Below the pieces are notes generated by a model. That model was not told where the DNA came from. It worked only from the letters and a program-made list of their open reading frames with translations, and did not search any database. From Acidovorax sp. 69 (lineage in GTDB: Bacteria > Pseudomonadota > Gammaproteobacteria > Burkholderiales > Burkholderiaceae_C), in NCBI RefSeq assembly GCF_002797445.1, contig NZ_PGEP01000001.1, forward strand, positions 1,673,001 to 1,737,000: a stretch of 64,000 nt of DNA, read 5' to 3'. Positions 56,295-64,000 of the stretch are shown piece by piece. Made by a program: the position numbers and the translations under genes. Position 1 is the stretch's first letter, and each line of letters starts with the position of its first letter.

Positions 56295-59200
56295 GTGAAA
56301 TTATCTATCGTTTTAAAAGCAGGAGTCCTCCTTACTGGATTGTCCGGTGTGGTAGGTATCTTTGCTACTCCATTGGATGTATCTACGCCTCGCGATGTGA
56401 TACCGCCGAATATTGTTACGAGTGCCAACAAGCCAATGATGATGCTCGCAGCATCGAAGGATCATTCGCTTTTTGGTCCTATCTATTCTGATTTTGAAGA
56501 TCTTGATAATGATGGTATTATTGATACTACATTCAAGCCTTCTTTTAAATATTACGGATATTTTGATGCGACGAAATGCTACTCATATGACGGCGCAAGT
56601 AACCAATTCAATCCAAGTGCATTAGCCACTCAAACGACAGTGACCGTGGGCACAGTCACTTCCATAAAATACAGCTGTTCATCGGCACAGTCTTATTGGA
56701 GTGGTAATTTTCTTAATTGGGCGACAATGACCCGGTTGGATACTGTGCGCAAGATGCTGTATGGTGGCTATCGCTCTACCGATAGCAATGGCTCTACTGT
56801 ATTGATGGGGTCACGACTGGTTTACGATGCGCATTCGTTTGTTAAATACTATAAAGAATCGGATATACGTGACTACACGCCTTTCACACAAGCCAGCTTA
56901 ACGAAAACAACGGGCGCTAACGCGAATGTTTATGCTGGTTTGAGTATCTGTGTTACCGGTAACAGCGAGGATCCAAAGACGTCTCAGCCTGTCATGCGAT
57001 TGGTCAAAGGGAATGTGCGATTTTGGTCTACGGTGGAGATTCAATTGTGCCGTTGGCATGATACAGATGGTTATAGCCAAGGCACTTTTGGGCCGAAGTT
57101 GGCGCGATTTTATTCAGATATCGATAAAGGTAATGGCGGTGTAAAGCACGAAATCACAATTCCCAACAAAGTCGGAGATGGCGCTACATATTCGGGGATT
57201 GGTCCAGATTTGAACGTGCGCGTGAAAGTATGTGACCCCAATTATCTTGGAGAGGAGCGTTGTCAAGCGTTTCCCCCGGCATCAACCACCAACTTCAAGC
57301 CATACGGCCTCCTTCAAGAGTTTGGCTATCCAAAAAATGCGGGTGATGCTGCGCGTGTAGAGTTTGGTTTGATTACCGGAAGTTATGATAAGAAGAATAC
57401 AGCCGGTGCATTGCGAAAAAATATCCGTGATTTAGAGGATGAGATAAATCGCACCACTGGTGTTTTTTGTCACAGTCTATTATCCGGATGCAGCGCCACT
57501 TTGGCGGCTCCGGATAGCCGACCCACGGGGGTTGGGGCGATAAAGGCATTTGACTCTATATTGCTGTACGGCCGCACATCGGGGCACAGCTATGGCGGAG
57601 GTAATACGCCAAGTGGCTCTGGTGAAACAGATTTGCCCGCGTGGGGTAATCCTATCGGTGAAATGGTTGTTCAAGCGTTGCAATATTATGCCTACAATGG
57701 TTCGACACCAACGCCGACTAATCCGTCGTCGGGTACAAACGATGCGAGCGTGGGAATGCCCGTCGCCAGTTGGAGTGATACCCTGGCCAATACTACGGCA
57801 CGTGCAAAGTACGGCAATGCTGTTTGCCGACCACTCAATATATTGACATTTTCTTCAAGTGCACTGAGTTTCGATGGGCAAGCTGCCACACCTTTTGGCA
57901 CGTTGCCCAACTCCGGTGGAGGACTCGACTCGTTTGTTAATAAAATTGGAGATGCTGAGGGGATCACTGGCACACTGCGCTCAATAGGTTCCGTTTCTGG
58001 CAAAGGCCTGACTGCTGCAGATGATCAGAATTCTTGTGCAGCGAAGACGGTGACCTCGTTGGCCAATGTGAATGGTGTATGTCCGGAGGCGCCAGCGATG
58101 GGCGGCACCTATCAGGTAGCCGGGGCTGCACTTTATGGCAACACAACCAAGATACGCACATTGGCTACTCCACCCGCAGATTTGGCAAAAGTAGAAAATG
58201 CCTTGAAAGTTCGCACAATGGCGGCGTCTCTTTCGGGTGGTGCCCCCCGCATTGACGTTCCAGTTCCTGGCTCGAATCCCAAGAAGTACGTGTATATAAC
58301 ACCTGAGAGTGTACAAAATGGCGGTAAGGTCAGTGCTCCATTAACATTCGCATCGATCAGCTCTGGTGCAACCTACGGTGCATTTATCGTGACATGGAAC
58401 GATATCTTGATGGGGGGCGACTATGACATGGACATCACTGGTTTTCTTCGTTATGACCTGATTGCTAATGCTGCATCCCCATCGGGTTGGGATATAAAAA
58501 TTACTACTGATATTCCTGGGGTATGTGGCGGTGCTGCAGGTACCCACGGGTTTAGTATCATTGGTGTTCAAAAGGGTGGATCAAGCGCGAATGGGCGGTA
58601 TCTTACGCACCAACACGGTGGTGGTAGTTCAACGTTTGCCACGCTCACAGGAATGCCAGCAACATCCGAGTATCTTTGCGGTGATGTTACTTATCAAAAC
58701 ACAATTCTTACAGGTACAACAAAATATAAGGATTCGGTATGTGCTGTCACGGGTACTGGTGCTACCGGAGATTCAGCAATTCCTACCTTGGCAAATTATT
58801 GCAGCGTTAAAAATGCTGATTATTTGGTGGGTAAGACATTCAATATGGTGGGTGAAACTGATGCCCTTATCAAAGATCCATTGTGGTACGCCGGAAAATA
58901 TGGTTTTTTCAAGTCTAGCACCAAGAATACTGATGGCACTTACAGCAATGTAGCTATGCCGTCCACGCAAGACACGTGGGACAGCGCGGGGGCCGATGGT
59001 AGTGTTGGCTCAGATGGTCAGCCTGATGGATATTTCTTGGCGCGCCGGCCTGAGTTGTTGGAGTCCCAGCTGCGCAAGGCACTGGATGCTGCTGCCAAAA
59101 ACTCCAATGCGGCACCCGCAATTTCTTCGGCACAACTGGTCGCCGATGGCTATAAGTACGTGGTGAAGTTTGACAGCGCTACCGTGACCGGTGCATTGGA

Positions 59201-61181
59201 GGCTTACAAAGTCGATTCCGAGGGAGAGTTTGCTGCGACTCCAAATTGGGAGGCCGGCGCTCTGTTGGCGGCTCGCGCGAGTAGTAGTAGTCGGGCTATC
59301 ATCACGAATAATGGCAACGGATCTTCAGCTGGTGTCGCTTTTCGATGGGCTTCGTTGCCTGCGCCATACGTAACGCAGATGACAACTGCCAGTACCAATG
59401 TATTGACTAATGCCAATGCGGAATTAGCGCTGAATTATATTCGCGGCGACCAAACGCTTGAGGGGCTCAATGGGCTGCGTCAGCGTGAGAGTGGTCTTCT
59501 TGGCCCTGTGGTGAATGGTACTCCTTGGATTCAGAGTACACCAAGTTCTACATTGCCTGGCATTACTGCTGATGGTTATAGTGCCTTCTTTGCTGCACAG
59601 AAAAATCGAACCAAGCTGTTATGGGTTGCGGCAAATGACGGCATGTTGCATGCTTTTAATCCCTCAAATGGCCAAGAGGTTTTTGCCTATGTGCCAGGCA
59701 CTCTTGCGAACAGATTGGCTGAAATCCCATTGCAAAGGGGTACAACGGCGCGTACTAAGTTGAGTAATGTCAATTTTGTCACGGGTGCAGAAAGTCAGCC
59801 AGTCGGAACTGTATGGCCTTATGTGGATGGAAATCCTTTTGTGGCCGATGTCAAGGTGGGGACGGATTGGAAGACCTATGTTTTTGGCACACTGGGACGT
59901 GGGGGTAAAGGCATATTTGCTTTGGACGCTACGGTCGTTGCCGATTTAACTGAATCAAATGCAGCCAATGTTTTTAAATGGCAATTTACTTCGGACGATG
60001 ATGGGGATCTAGGATATATCACTGGCGACGTTTCTGTTCATTCGGCATCCAATCAAGCATTGCCTGTTGTTAAGTTGAATAATGGAAAGTACGCGCTGAT
60101 CCTAGGTAATGGTAATAAGTCAACATCGGGTAAGGCGGCCTTGTTTATTCTGTATATGGAAGGACCCAATGTCAGCAGTTGGACTGGTCGTTATGTAAAA
60201 ATCGTCGCAGATGCGGGAACTGGCAATGGACTGTCAGCGCCGCGTTGGGAGGATATTGATGGAAACGGCACGGCTGATGTGGTTTATGCCGGTGATTTGA
60301 AGGGTAATCTCTGGAAATTCAATATTTCGAGTATCGATCCCGCAGTTTGGGATGTGGCTTACAAGGCTAGCGGTGTGAACAAGCCTCTGTATACAGCCAC
60401 CTATACCAATGTATCCAACCAGGTCATTCCGCTTCCAATCACCACGGCGCCGCAGCTGCTTTACATGGCAAAGGGCGGATTTTTGGTGAATTTTGGAACA
60501 GGCAATGCCTTTGAAACGGGGGATTTTCCGAGTGCAGGTGTTGTACAGCGGGTCTACGGGATATGGGATCGTCCGGGCATGGGCACTTCGGGTGGGCGTG
60601 CGCTGCCCACAGGCTTGACTACTCTGGCATCGCGGACATATTCTCGTGACTCTGATGGAGTTGTGACGGTGAGTGCTGGAGCGACGATGGACTGGTCGAC
60701 AAAAGATGGCTGGTATCTGAATCTTCCTGGCGCTTCAGAGGCTGTGCTATCAGACCCATCCGTCGATGCAGGCGTGATGTCTTTCGTAGCGGTCCGTCCC
60801 AAAACAACAACTGACGAGTGTTCATCGACACCGAATGCAGCATTGTTCACCGTTGATCCTATCTCTGGCCGTGCCGAGCGCAACACACAAGGCACCATAG
60901 AGGTTGCGTCGGTGAAGGTGATTGTTGCCGCTAAGGAAATTGGCGATCAGAAGGTCAAAGTTGTGAATGATCGAACCAAAAAACCCTTCACCAAGACGTG
61001 TAAGGCAGGTGAAGCCGGATGCACCTGTGTTGGAGCAACTTGCACCAAGGATGCCCCTATTTGCGCTGCCGGTCAGCGTGCGAAACGAGTGACTGGACGA
61101 AGCGCTGATGCGATTTTGTGCACTAGCTCGGCTCCACGTTTGCAATGGCGTGAAATTCCTGGTCTAAGGACAAACCAATGA
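56295..61181 (+). CDS. pilY1: PilY1-type pilus tip adhesin
   Basis: 1628 aa; GTG start after AGGAG. Signal peptide (about 1-25). An Asp-rich DLDNDGIID loop near residue 70 may bind calcium. The C-terminal third is the PilC/PilY1 beta-propeller with [19 protein letters not shown] and a canonical site [15 protein letters not shown] near residue 1320. An RGD triplet occurs near 1050 ([10 protein letters not shown]). A Cys-rich segment precedes the end. PilY1 sits at the pilus tip and acts in adhesion, twitching and surface sensing. Low codon GC suggests transfer or fast evolution. Confidence 0.92.
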   Translation: MKLSIVLKAGVLLTGLSGVVGIFATPLDVSTPRDVIPPNIVTSANKPMMMLAASKDHSLFGPIYSDFEDLDNDGIIDTTFKPSFKYYGYFDATKCYSYDGASNQFNPSALATQTTVTVGTVTSIKYSCSSAQSYWSGNFLNWATMTRLDTVRKMLYGGYRSTDSNGSTVLMGSRLVYDAHSFVKYYKESDIRDYTPFTQASLTKTTGANANVYAGLSICVTGNSEDPKTSQPVMRLVKGNVRFWSTVEIQLCRWHDTDGYSQGTFGPKLARFYSDIDKGNGGVKHEITIPNKVGDGATYSGIGPDLNVRVKVCDPNYLGEERCQAFPPASTTNFKPYGLLQEFGYPKNAGDAARVEFGLITGSYDKKNTAGALRKNIRDLEDEINRTTGVFCHSLLSGCSATLAAPDSRPTGVGAIKAFDSILLYGRTSGHSYGGGNTPSGSGETDLPAWGNPIGEMVVQALQYYAYNGSTPTPTNPSSGTNDASVGMPVASWSDTLANTTARAKYGNAVCRPLNILTFSSSALSFDGQAATPFGTLPNSGGGLDSFVNKIGDAEGITGTLRSIGSVSGKGLTAADDQNSCAAKTVTSLANVNGVCPEAPAMGGTYQVAGAALYGNTTKIRTLATPPADLAKVENALKVRTMAASLSGGAPRIDVPVPGSNPKKYVYITPESVQNGGKVSAPLTFASISSGATYGAFIVTWNDILMGGDYDMDITGFLRYDLIANAASPSGWDIKITTDIPGVCGGAAGTHGFSIIGVQKGGSSANGRYLTHQHGGGSSTFATLTGMPATSEYLCGDVTYQNTILTGTTKYKDSVCAVTGTGATGDSAIPTLANYCSVKNADYLVGKTFNMVGETDALIKDPLWYAGKYGFFKSSTKNTDGTYSNVAMPSTQDTWDSAGADGSVGSDGQPDGYFLARRPELLESQLRKALDAAAKNSNAAPAISSAQLVADGYKYVVKFDSATVTGALEAYKVDSEGEFAATPNWEAGALLAARASSSSRAIITNNGNGSSAGVAFRWASLPAPYVTQMTTASTNVLTNANAELALNYIRGDQTLEGLNGLRQRESGLLGPVVNGTPWIQSTPSSTLPGITADGYSAFFAAQKNRTKLLWVAANDGMLHAFNPSNGQEVFAYVPGTLANRLAEIPLQRGTTARTKLSNVNFVTGAESQPVGTVWPYVDGNPFVADVKVGTDWKTYVFGTLGRGGKGIFALDATVVADLTESNAANVFKWQFTSDDDGDLGYITGDVSVHSASNQALPVVKLNNGKYALILGNGNKSTSGKAALFILYMEGPNVSSWTGRYVKIVADAGTGNGLSAPRWEDIDGNGTADVVYAGDLKGNLWKFNISSIDPAVWDVAYKASGVNKPLYTATYTNVSNQVIPLPITTAPQLLYMAKGGFLVNFGTGNAFETGDFPSAGVVQRVYGIWDRPGMGTSGGRALPTGLTTLASRTYSRDSDGVVTVSAGATMDWSTKDGWYLNLPGASEAVLSDPSVDAGVMSFVAVRPKTTTDECSSTPNAALFTVDPISGRAERNTQGTIEVASVKVIVAAKEIGDQKVKVVNDRTKKPFTKTCKAGEAGCTCVGATCTKDAPICAAGQRAKRVTGRSADAILCTSSAPRLQWREIPGLRTNQ

Positions 61182-61666
61182 CAAAGAAGCGATATCAAAA
61201 GGGTTTTACCCTGATTGAATTAATGATTGTTGTAGCGATTATTGGAATTTTGGCAGCGGTGGCCTATCCGTCCTACAAGGAGTACATCGCGCGTTCTCGC
61301 AGGGCAGAGGCTAGAACCATTTTGATTGCAAGCCAGCAGTGGATGGAGCGGTTCTATACGGAAAATTTCCGCTATGATAAAACTAGCGCAGCAACCCCTG
61401 TGGCTGTTACCGATTCTTCGCAATTTCCATCTCGTTTCAGTGTGTCGCCCACTCCGGGTCAAGGGGCGCCGGTATATGACATAACGGTTGTGGTGACTAA
61501 CAATGTCCGGGATGTCTATTCGGTACAGGCTACGCGCAAGGCTGGATCTTCCATGGCTGCTGATCGTTGTGGAGACTTTTCCATTGATCATCTTGGACGA
61601 AGAGATTTGACTAATTATTCAGGTTTTTCCAGCAAGGCAGCAGCGATTGAGGCCTGTTGGAAATAG
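61178..61666 (+). CDS. pilE: Type IV pilin-like minor pilin PilE
   Basis: 162 aa, start overlapping the pilY1 stop. Cleavage after Gly9: KG then [22 protein letters not shown], with Glu14 at +5. The Cys pair near the end (CGDFSIDHL and EACWK) forms the D-region loop. It completes the minor-pilin operon; a strong terminator follows. Confidence 0.92.
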   Translation: MTKKRYQKGFTLIELMIVVAIIGILAAVAYPSYKEYIARSRRAEARTILIASQQWMERFYTENFRYDKTSAATPVAVTDSSQFPSRFSVSPTPGQGAPVYDITVVVTNNVRDVYSVQATRKAGSSMAADRCGDFSIDHLGRRDLTNYSGFSSKAAAIEACWK

Positions 61667-61683
61667 TTTTTGAGCTTCATGGG

Positions 61684-61718
61684 AACCCAATCACAGCAGC
61701 GTGGTTGGGTTTTTTTTT
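61684..61718 (+). terminator. Intrinsic terminator after pilE
   Basis: AACCCAATCAC (61684-61694) and GTGGTTGGGTT (61701-61711) pair over 11 bp (one G-U), loop AGCAGC, then a run of nine T (61710-61718). Confidence 0.9.
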
Positions 61719-61730
61719 GCCGGAGGTCTT

Positions 61731-62864
61731 TTGATTTGTAAAAATAATGTGGGGATTTTTGAAGGTGCCGAGCATTTGATGGACATTGCAATAGCGAACG
61801 CCCACGAGGGATTGTGGCGAACTTCACCGAACCCCAGGGTTGGCTGTGTGATCGCCGATGCGAGCGGAGTCGTATTGGGCCAAGGCTCCACCCAACGCGC
61901 GGGCGGTCCCCATGCTGAAGTTGTGGCTTTGCGTGATGCTCGGCTTAGGGGGCATTCAGTAGTAGGTTCCACAGCATATGTCACGCTGGAGCCCTGCTCG
62001 CACCATGGACGCACAGGGCCATGTTGCGATGTGCTAGTGAATGCGGGCATTGCCAAAGTAGTAGCGTCATTGGCCGACCCGAATCCTTTGGTGGCGGGCA
62101 AGGGCTTTTCCCGTTTACGAGCCTCAGGTGTCGCAGTAGAGGTTGGACAGAGGGGCGACGAGTCGCGTGAGCTAAACCTTGGCTTCTTCAGCCGCATGGT
62201 GCGAAAAATCCCCTGGGTGCGTATGAAAATTGCCGCCTCGTTGGACGGAAACATGGCGCTTCTGAATGGGGCCAGTCAGTGGATCACGGGGCCTGAAGCA
62301 CGAGCCGACGGGCACGCGTGGCGCGCCCGAGCGTGTGCTATTTTGGCGGGTATTGGCACCGTTCTTGCCGATGATCCCCGGTTGGATGTGCGCGGGATTC
62401 ACACGGAGCGACAGCCCATTCTGGTGCTCGTAGATAGCGAGTTGCAGGTGCCTTTAAATGCTTCTATTTTTATAGCTGATCGCGCCGTATATATCTACGC
62501 AGCAATCGAACATGAGGCAAAACAACGCGCATTGGAGGAACTGGGTGCGACCGTGATCGTTTTGCCTAATGACCAAGGAAAGGTGGATTTGTCGGAAATG
62601 ATGAAAGACTTGGCACGCCGTGAAATCAATGAATTGCACGTCGAGGCGGGTAGTAGGCTCAATGGTTCCCTGGTACGCGAAGGGTTGGTTGATGAATTTT
62701 TGGTCTACCTGGCACCGAAGTTGATTGGCACAGGGCTTGGAATGTTGCAGTGGGGCCCATTCACAGAGCTTTCACAGGCGTTGTCACTCGAGTTCGCGGG
62801 AGTAGACCGCGTAGGGCCTGATGTGCGTTTGCTAGCCCGGGTCATTGGGCGGGATCGCTTCTAA
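61731..62864 (+). CDS. ribD: Bifunctional deaminase/reductase RibD
   Basis: 377 aa. The likely start is TTG 61731, 4 bp after GGAGG at 61722; GTG 61749 and ATG 61779 are alternatives. Deaminase motifs: SPNPRVGCV, GGPHAEVVAL (zinc His/Glu) and VTLEPCSHHGRTGPCC. The reductase half has KIAASLDGNMA and LHVEAGSRLNGSLV. It performs two steps of riboflavin synthesis. The start sits just after the pilE terminator, so an internal promoter or read-through is needed. A stretch at 62467-62508 resembles the repeat family. Confidence 0.93.
   Translation: MICKNNVGIFEGAEHLMDIAIANAHEGLWRTSPNPRVGCVIADASGVVLGQGSTQRAGGPHAEVVALRDARLRGHSVVGSTAYVTLEPCSHHGRTGPCCDVLVNAGIAKVVASLADPNPLVAGKGFSRLRASGVAVEVGQRGDESRELNLGFFSRMVRKIPWVRMKIAASLDGNMALLNGASQWITGPEARADGHAWRARACAILAGIGTVLADDPRLDVRGIHTERQPILVLVDSELQVPLNASIFIADRAVYIYAAIEHEAKQRALEELGATVIVLPNDQGKVDLSEMMKDLARREINELHVEAGSRLNGSLVREGLVDEFLVYLAPKLIGTGLGMLQWGPFTELSQALSLEFAGVDRVGPDVRLLARVIGRDRF
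62467..62508 (+). repeat. Possible interspersed repeat, copy H, inside ribD
   Basis: TTTTTATAGCTGATCGCGCC then GTATATATCTACGCAGCAAT. The left arm ATAGCTG and the spacing to the CGC arm match the repeat; other positions diverge, so this is a weak match. Confidence 0.3.
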
Positions 62865-62900
62865 CGGCCCGCCTTTTCCTGCGCTGTGGTTGCCTGCCCC

Positions 62901-63215
62901 TTATTTGCGTACATATCCAAGGCAGGCGCCCGCGTTGGGTGCTCCCTTGCATTCGCGCGTGAGCCTTCGGTCGCGCTCTGTTGTAGTTTCTTCCGATGTG
63001 CTGCGTTGGTGTTTGATCTTGACGGCGCCTTTTTTCTTGGTTTGCTGGGCCGTCGGTTTATGTATCGTTTTTGATGTCGGCTCGACGCTGTATGCGGCTT
63101 TTGGAGTTGCAACGGCGGCCACTACAACCACTGCACCTATGGCAGCGATGAGCGCGTTGAGTAAGCGCGTGGTGACTCTGTGTTGAGTGTGCGATGGGGG
63201 TTTTATTGATGTCAT
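62901..63215 (-). CDS. Small exported protein of unknown function
   Basis: 104 aa, ATG 63215 after AGAGG. Hydrophobic N-terminal segment (LLNALIAAIGAVVVVAAVATP) is a signal peptide or anchor; a Lys-rich middle follows. The C-terminus ECKGAPNAGACLGYVRK with two cysteines resembles a motif of small Burkholderiales proteins I recognise but cannot name. No function is assigned. It converges with ribD (36 bp gap). Confidence 0.7.
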   Translation of the reverse strand: MTSIKPPSHTQHRVTTRLLNALIAAIGAVVVVAAVATPKAAYSVEPTSKTIHKPTAQQTKKKGAVKIKHQRSTSEETTTERDRRLTRECKGAPNAGACLGYVRK

Positions 63216-63592
63216 GGGTGGCCTCTGGTTTGTTGTGTGGAGTAGGTCCGCTTGCATGTGTGCTGAGGGCGCTGCAATGCGAGACATGCAGTGTTTGCAA
63301 TCATAGATAGGTAGCCGTCGCAGGGGTGTCTGCGATTGAGGCGATCAAAAGGCCGCATTTTCCCCGTGTTTCTTGAGGCGGAGGTACTTTGACTCTCGCG
63401 GTTGAATGGCTGTACGAATGCTTGGCCTGCGCCTTGAGGGGGCTGCTGGCTGCAACTCCGCTGAAAATTTGCTTCGAGGTATAATCCAGCGGTTTTGCAT
63501 GGTGCAAGACGCACGCCTGTGGCCGTTCCAGCTGCTGGCGCAAGTAAAAAACCATGGCCTGCCATAAGGTCGGCCACATTCAAGGAAAAATT
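63216..63592. other. Gap between the small exported gene and rpsO
   Basis: No gene seen. TATAAT at 63480-63485 is the likely rpsO promoter -10; no clear -35 lies at 17 bp. The leader of about 100 nt before ATG 63593 could hold the S15 autoregulatory structure known in other bacteria, but I cannot show it. Confidence 0.45.
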
Positions 63593-63859
63593 ATGATCGC
63601 ATCCTCTATCAAGGCCGAAGTCGTCAAGGCAAACGCCCGCGCTGCCAACGACACTGGTAGCCCAGAAGTGCAAGTGGCCCTGCTGACCGCCCGCATCAAC
63701 GAACTGACCCCCCACTTCAAGACGCACGCCAAGGACCACCATGGTCGCCGTGGCCTGCTGCGCATGGTGAGCCGTCGTCGTAAGCTGCTGGACTACCTGA
63801 AGGCCAAGGACGCTGACCGTTACACCGCGCTGATCGCCAAGTTGGGTCTGCGCAAGTAA
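63593..63859 (+). CDS. rpsO: 30S ribosomal protein S15
   Basis: 88 aa, ATG 63593 after CAAGGA. Motifs [20 protein letters not shown] and [22 protein letters not shown] are canonical. It binds 16S rRNA early in 30S assembly. pnp normally follows, but a strong terminator comes first and only 88 bp of downstream sequence are in the window. Confidence 0.97.
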   Translation: MIASSIKAEVVKANARAANDTGSPEVQVALLTARINELTPHFKTHAKDHHGRRGLLRMVSRRRKLLDYLKAKDADRYTALIAKLGLRK

Positions 63860-63874
63860 TTTTCATTGCATGCG

Positions 63875-63912
63875 AAAACGCCTGGGTTAGTCCGCTAGCT
63901 CAGGCGTTTTTT
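63875..63912 (+). terminator. Intrinsic terminator after rpsO
   Basis: AAAACGCCTGGGTTAG (63875-63890) and CTAGCTCAGGCGTTTT (63895-63910) pair over 16 bp (two G-U) with a TCCG loop, then TT. Confidence 0.9.
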
Positions 63913-64000
63913 ACTTCGGAGTCGCAAAACAGAGCGAAGCTGTGTCATTCCAATGAGGTTGCGACCAATGGCTGGTACGCAGTTTCACTGGAATGGCATC

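Noticed and set aside
62845..63186. 113-codon + frame opposite the small exported protein
   Set aside because: The minus-strand frame has a ribosome site, a signal segment and a recognisable tail; the + frame has none.
63968..64000. ATG at 63968 as the start of pnp
   Set aside because: The eleven visible codons do not resemble the usual PNPase N-terminus; too little sequence to call a gene.

Overview
This window looks like a chromosomal segment of a high-GC betaproteobacterium, most probably a member of the Comamonadaceae close to Acidovorax. The evidence is two long gene orders usual in that group, (rseB-mucD)-lepA-lepB-DUF4845-rnc-era-recO-pdxJ-acpS-nagZ and, on the minus strand, leuC-ecn-leuD-leuB-asd-fimV-truA-trpF-trpB-trpA-accD, plus the protein sequences themselves. 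No rRNA, tRNA, CRISPR array, prophage or insertion sequence was found. Family assignments come from recognising the translated sequences, not from a database search.

Layout. 1-10.8 kb (+): envelope-stress genes (end of rseB, mucD), then translation, secretion, RNA-processing, DNA-repair and cofactor genes ending in nagZ. 10.75-14.2 kb (-): an MscS-like channel with a suspicious C-terminus, a receiver-GGDEF protein and lysS. 14.35-36.0 kb (+): a large accessory glycan region. It has a MurJ-like flippase, an HpcH/HpaI-type aldolase and a PglC-like phosphoglycosyl transferase, then after a promoter-like gap a tightly packed run of 16 genes. The first four are nitrogen/one-carbon enzymes (split glycine decarboxylase gcvPA/gcvPB, an AsnB-like amidotransferase, a GlnT/GMAS-type ligase). 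A GT-B protein, an amidotransferase trio (PP-loop enzyme, HisF2, HisH2) and a full set for a CMP-legionaminic-acid-like nonulosonate follow. 36.0-37.3 kb: a LON-domain protein and a YggT protein, divergent. 37.4-52.5 kb (-): accD back to leuC, a LysR regulator and a beta-CASP metallo-hydrolase. 53.1-61.7 kb (+): a visibly AT-richer type IV pilus operon fimT-pilV-pilW-pilX-pilY1-pilE. 61.7-64 kb: ribD, a small exported protein (-), and rpsO with its terminator.

How the genes work together. The 24.7-36.0 kb genes give an almost complete route: UDP-GlcNAc 4,6-dehydratase, aminotransferase, acetyltransferase, hydrolysing 2-epimerase, synthase and cytidylyltransferase. The amidotransferase trio would convert an acetamido group to acetamidino. 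The upstream gcvPA-gcvPB-asnB-glnT block has no obvious place in known nonulosonate pathways and is the best candidate for an undescribed system; one hypothesis is methylamine made from glycine and carried as gamma-glutamylmethylamide.

The strongest regulatory find is upstream of asd: a 33-codon leader peptide rich in Thr, Ile and Lys codons, followed by mutually exclusive hairpins, laid out like a ribosome-stalling attenuator. A quasi-palindromic repeat of about 45 bp recurs at least seven times, including inside trpF and a lysR gene.
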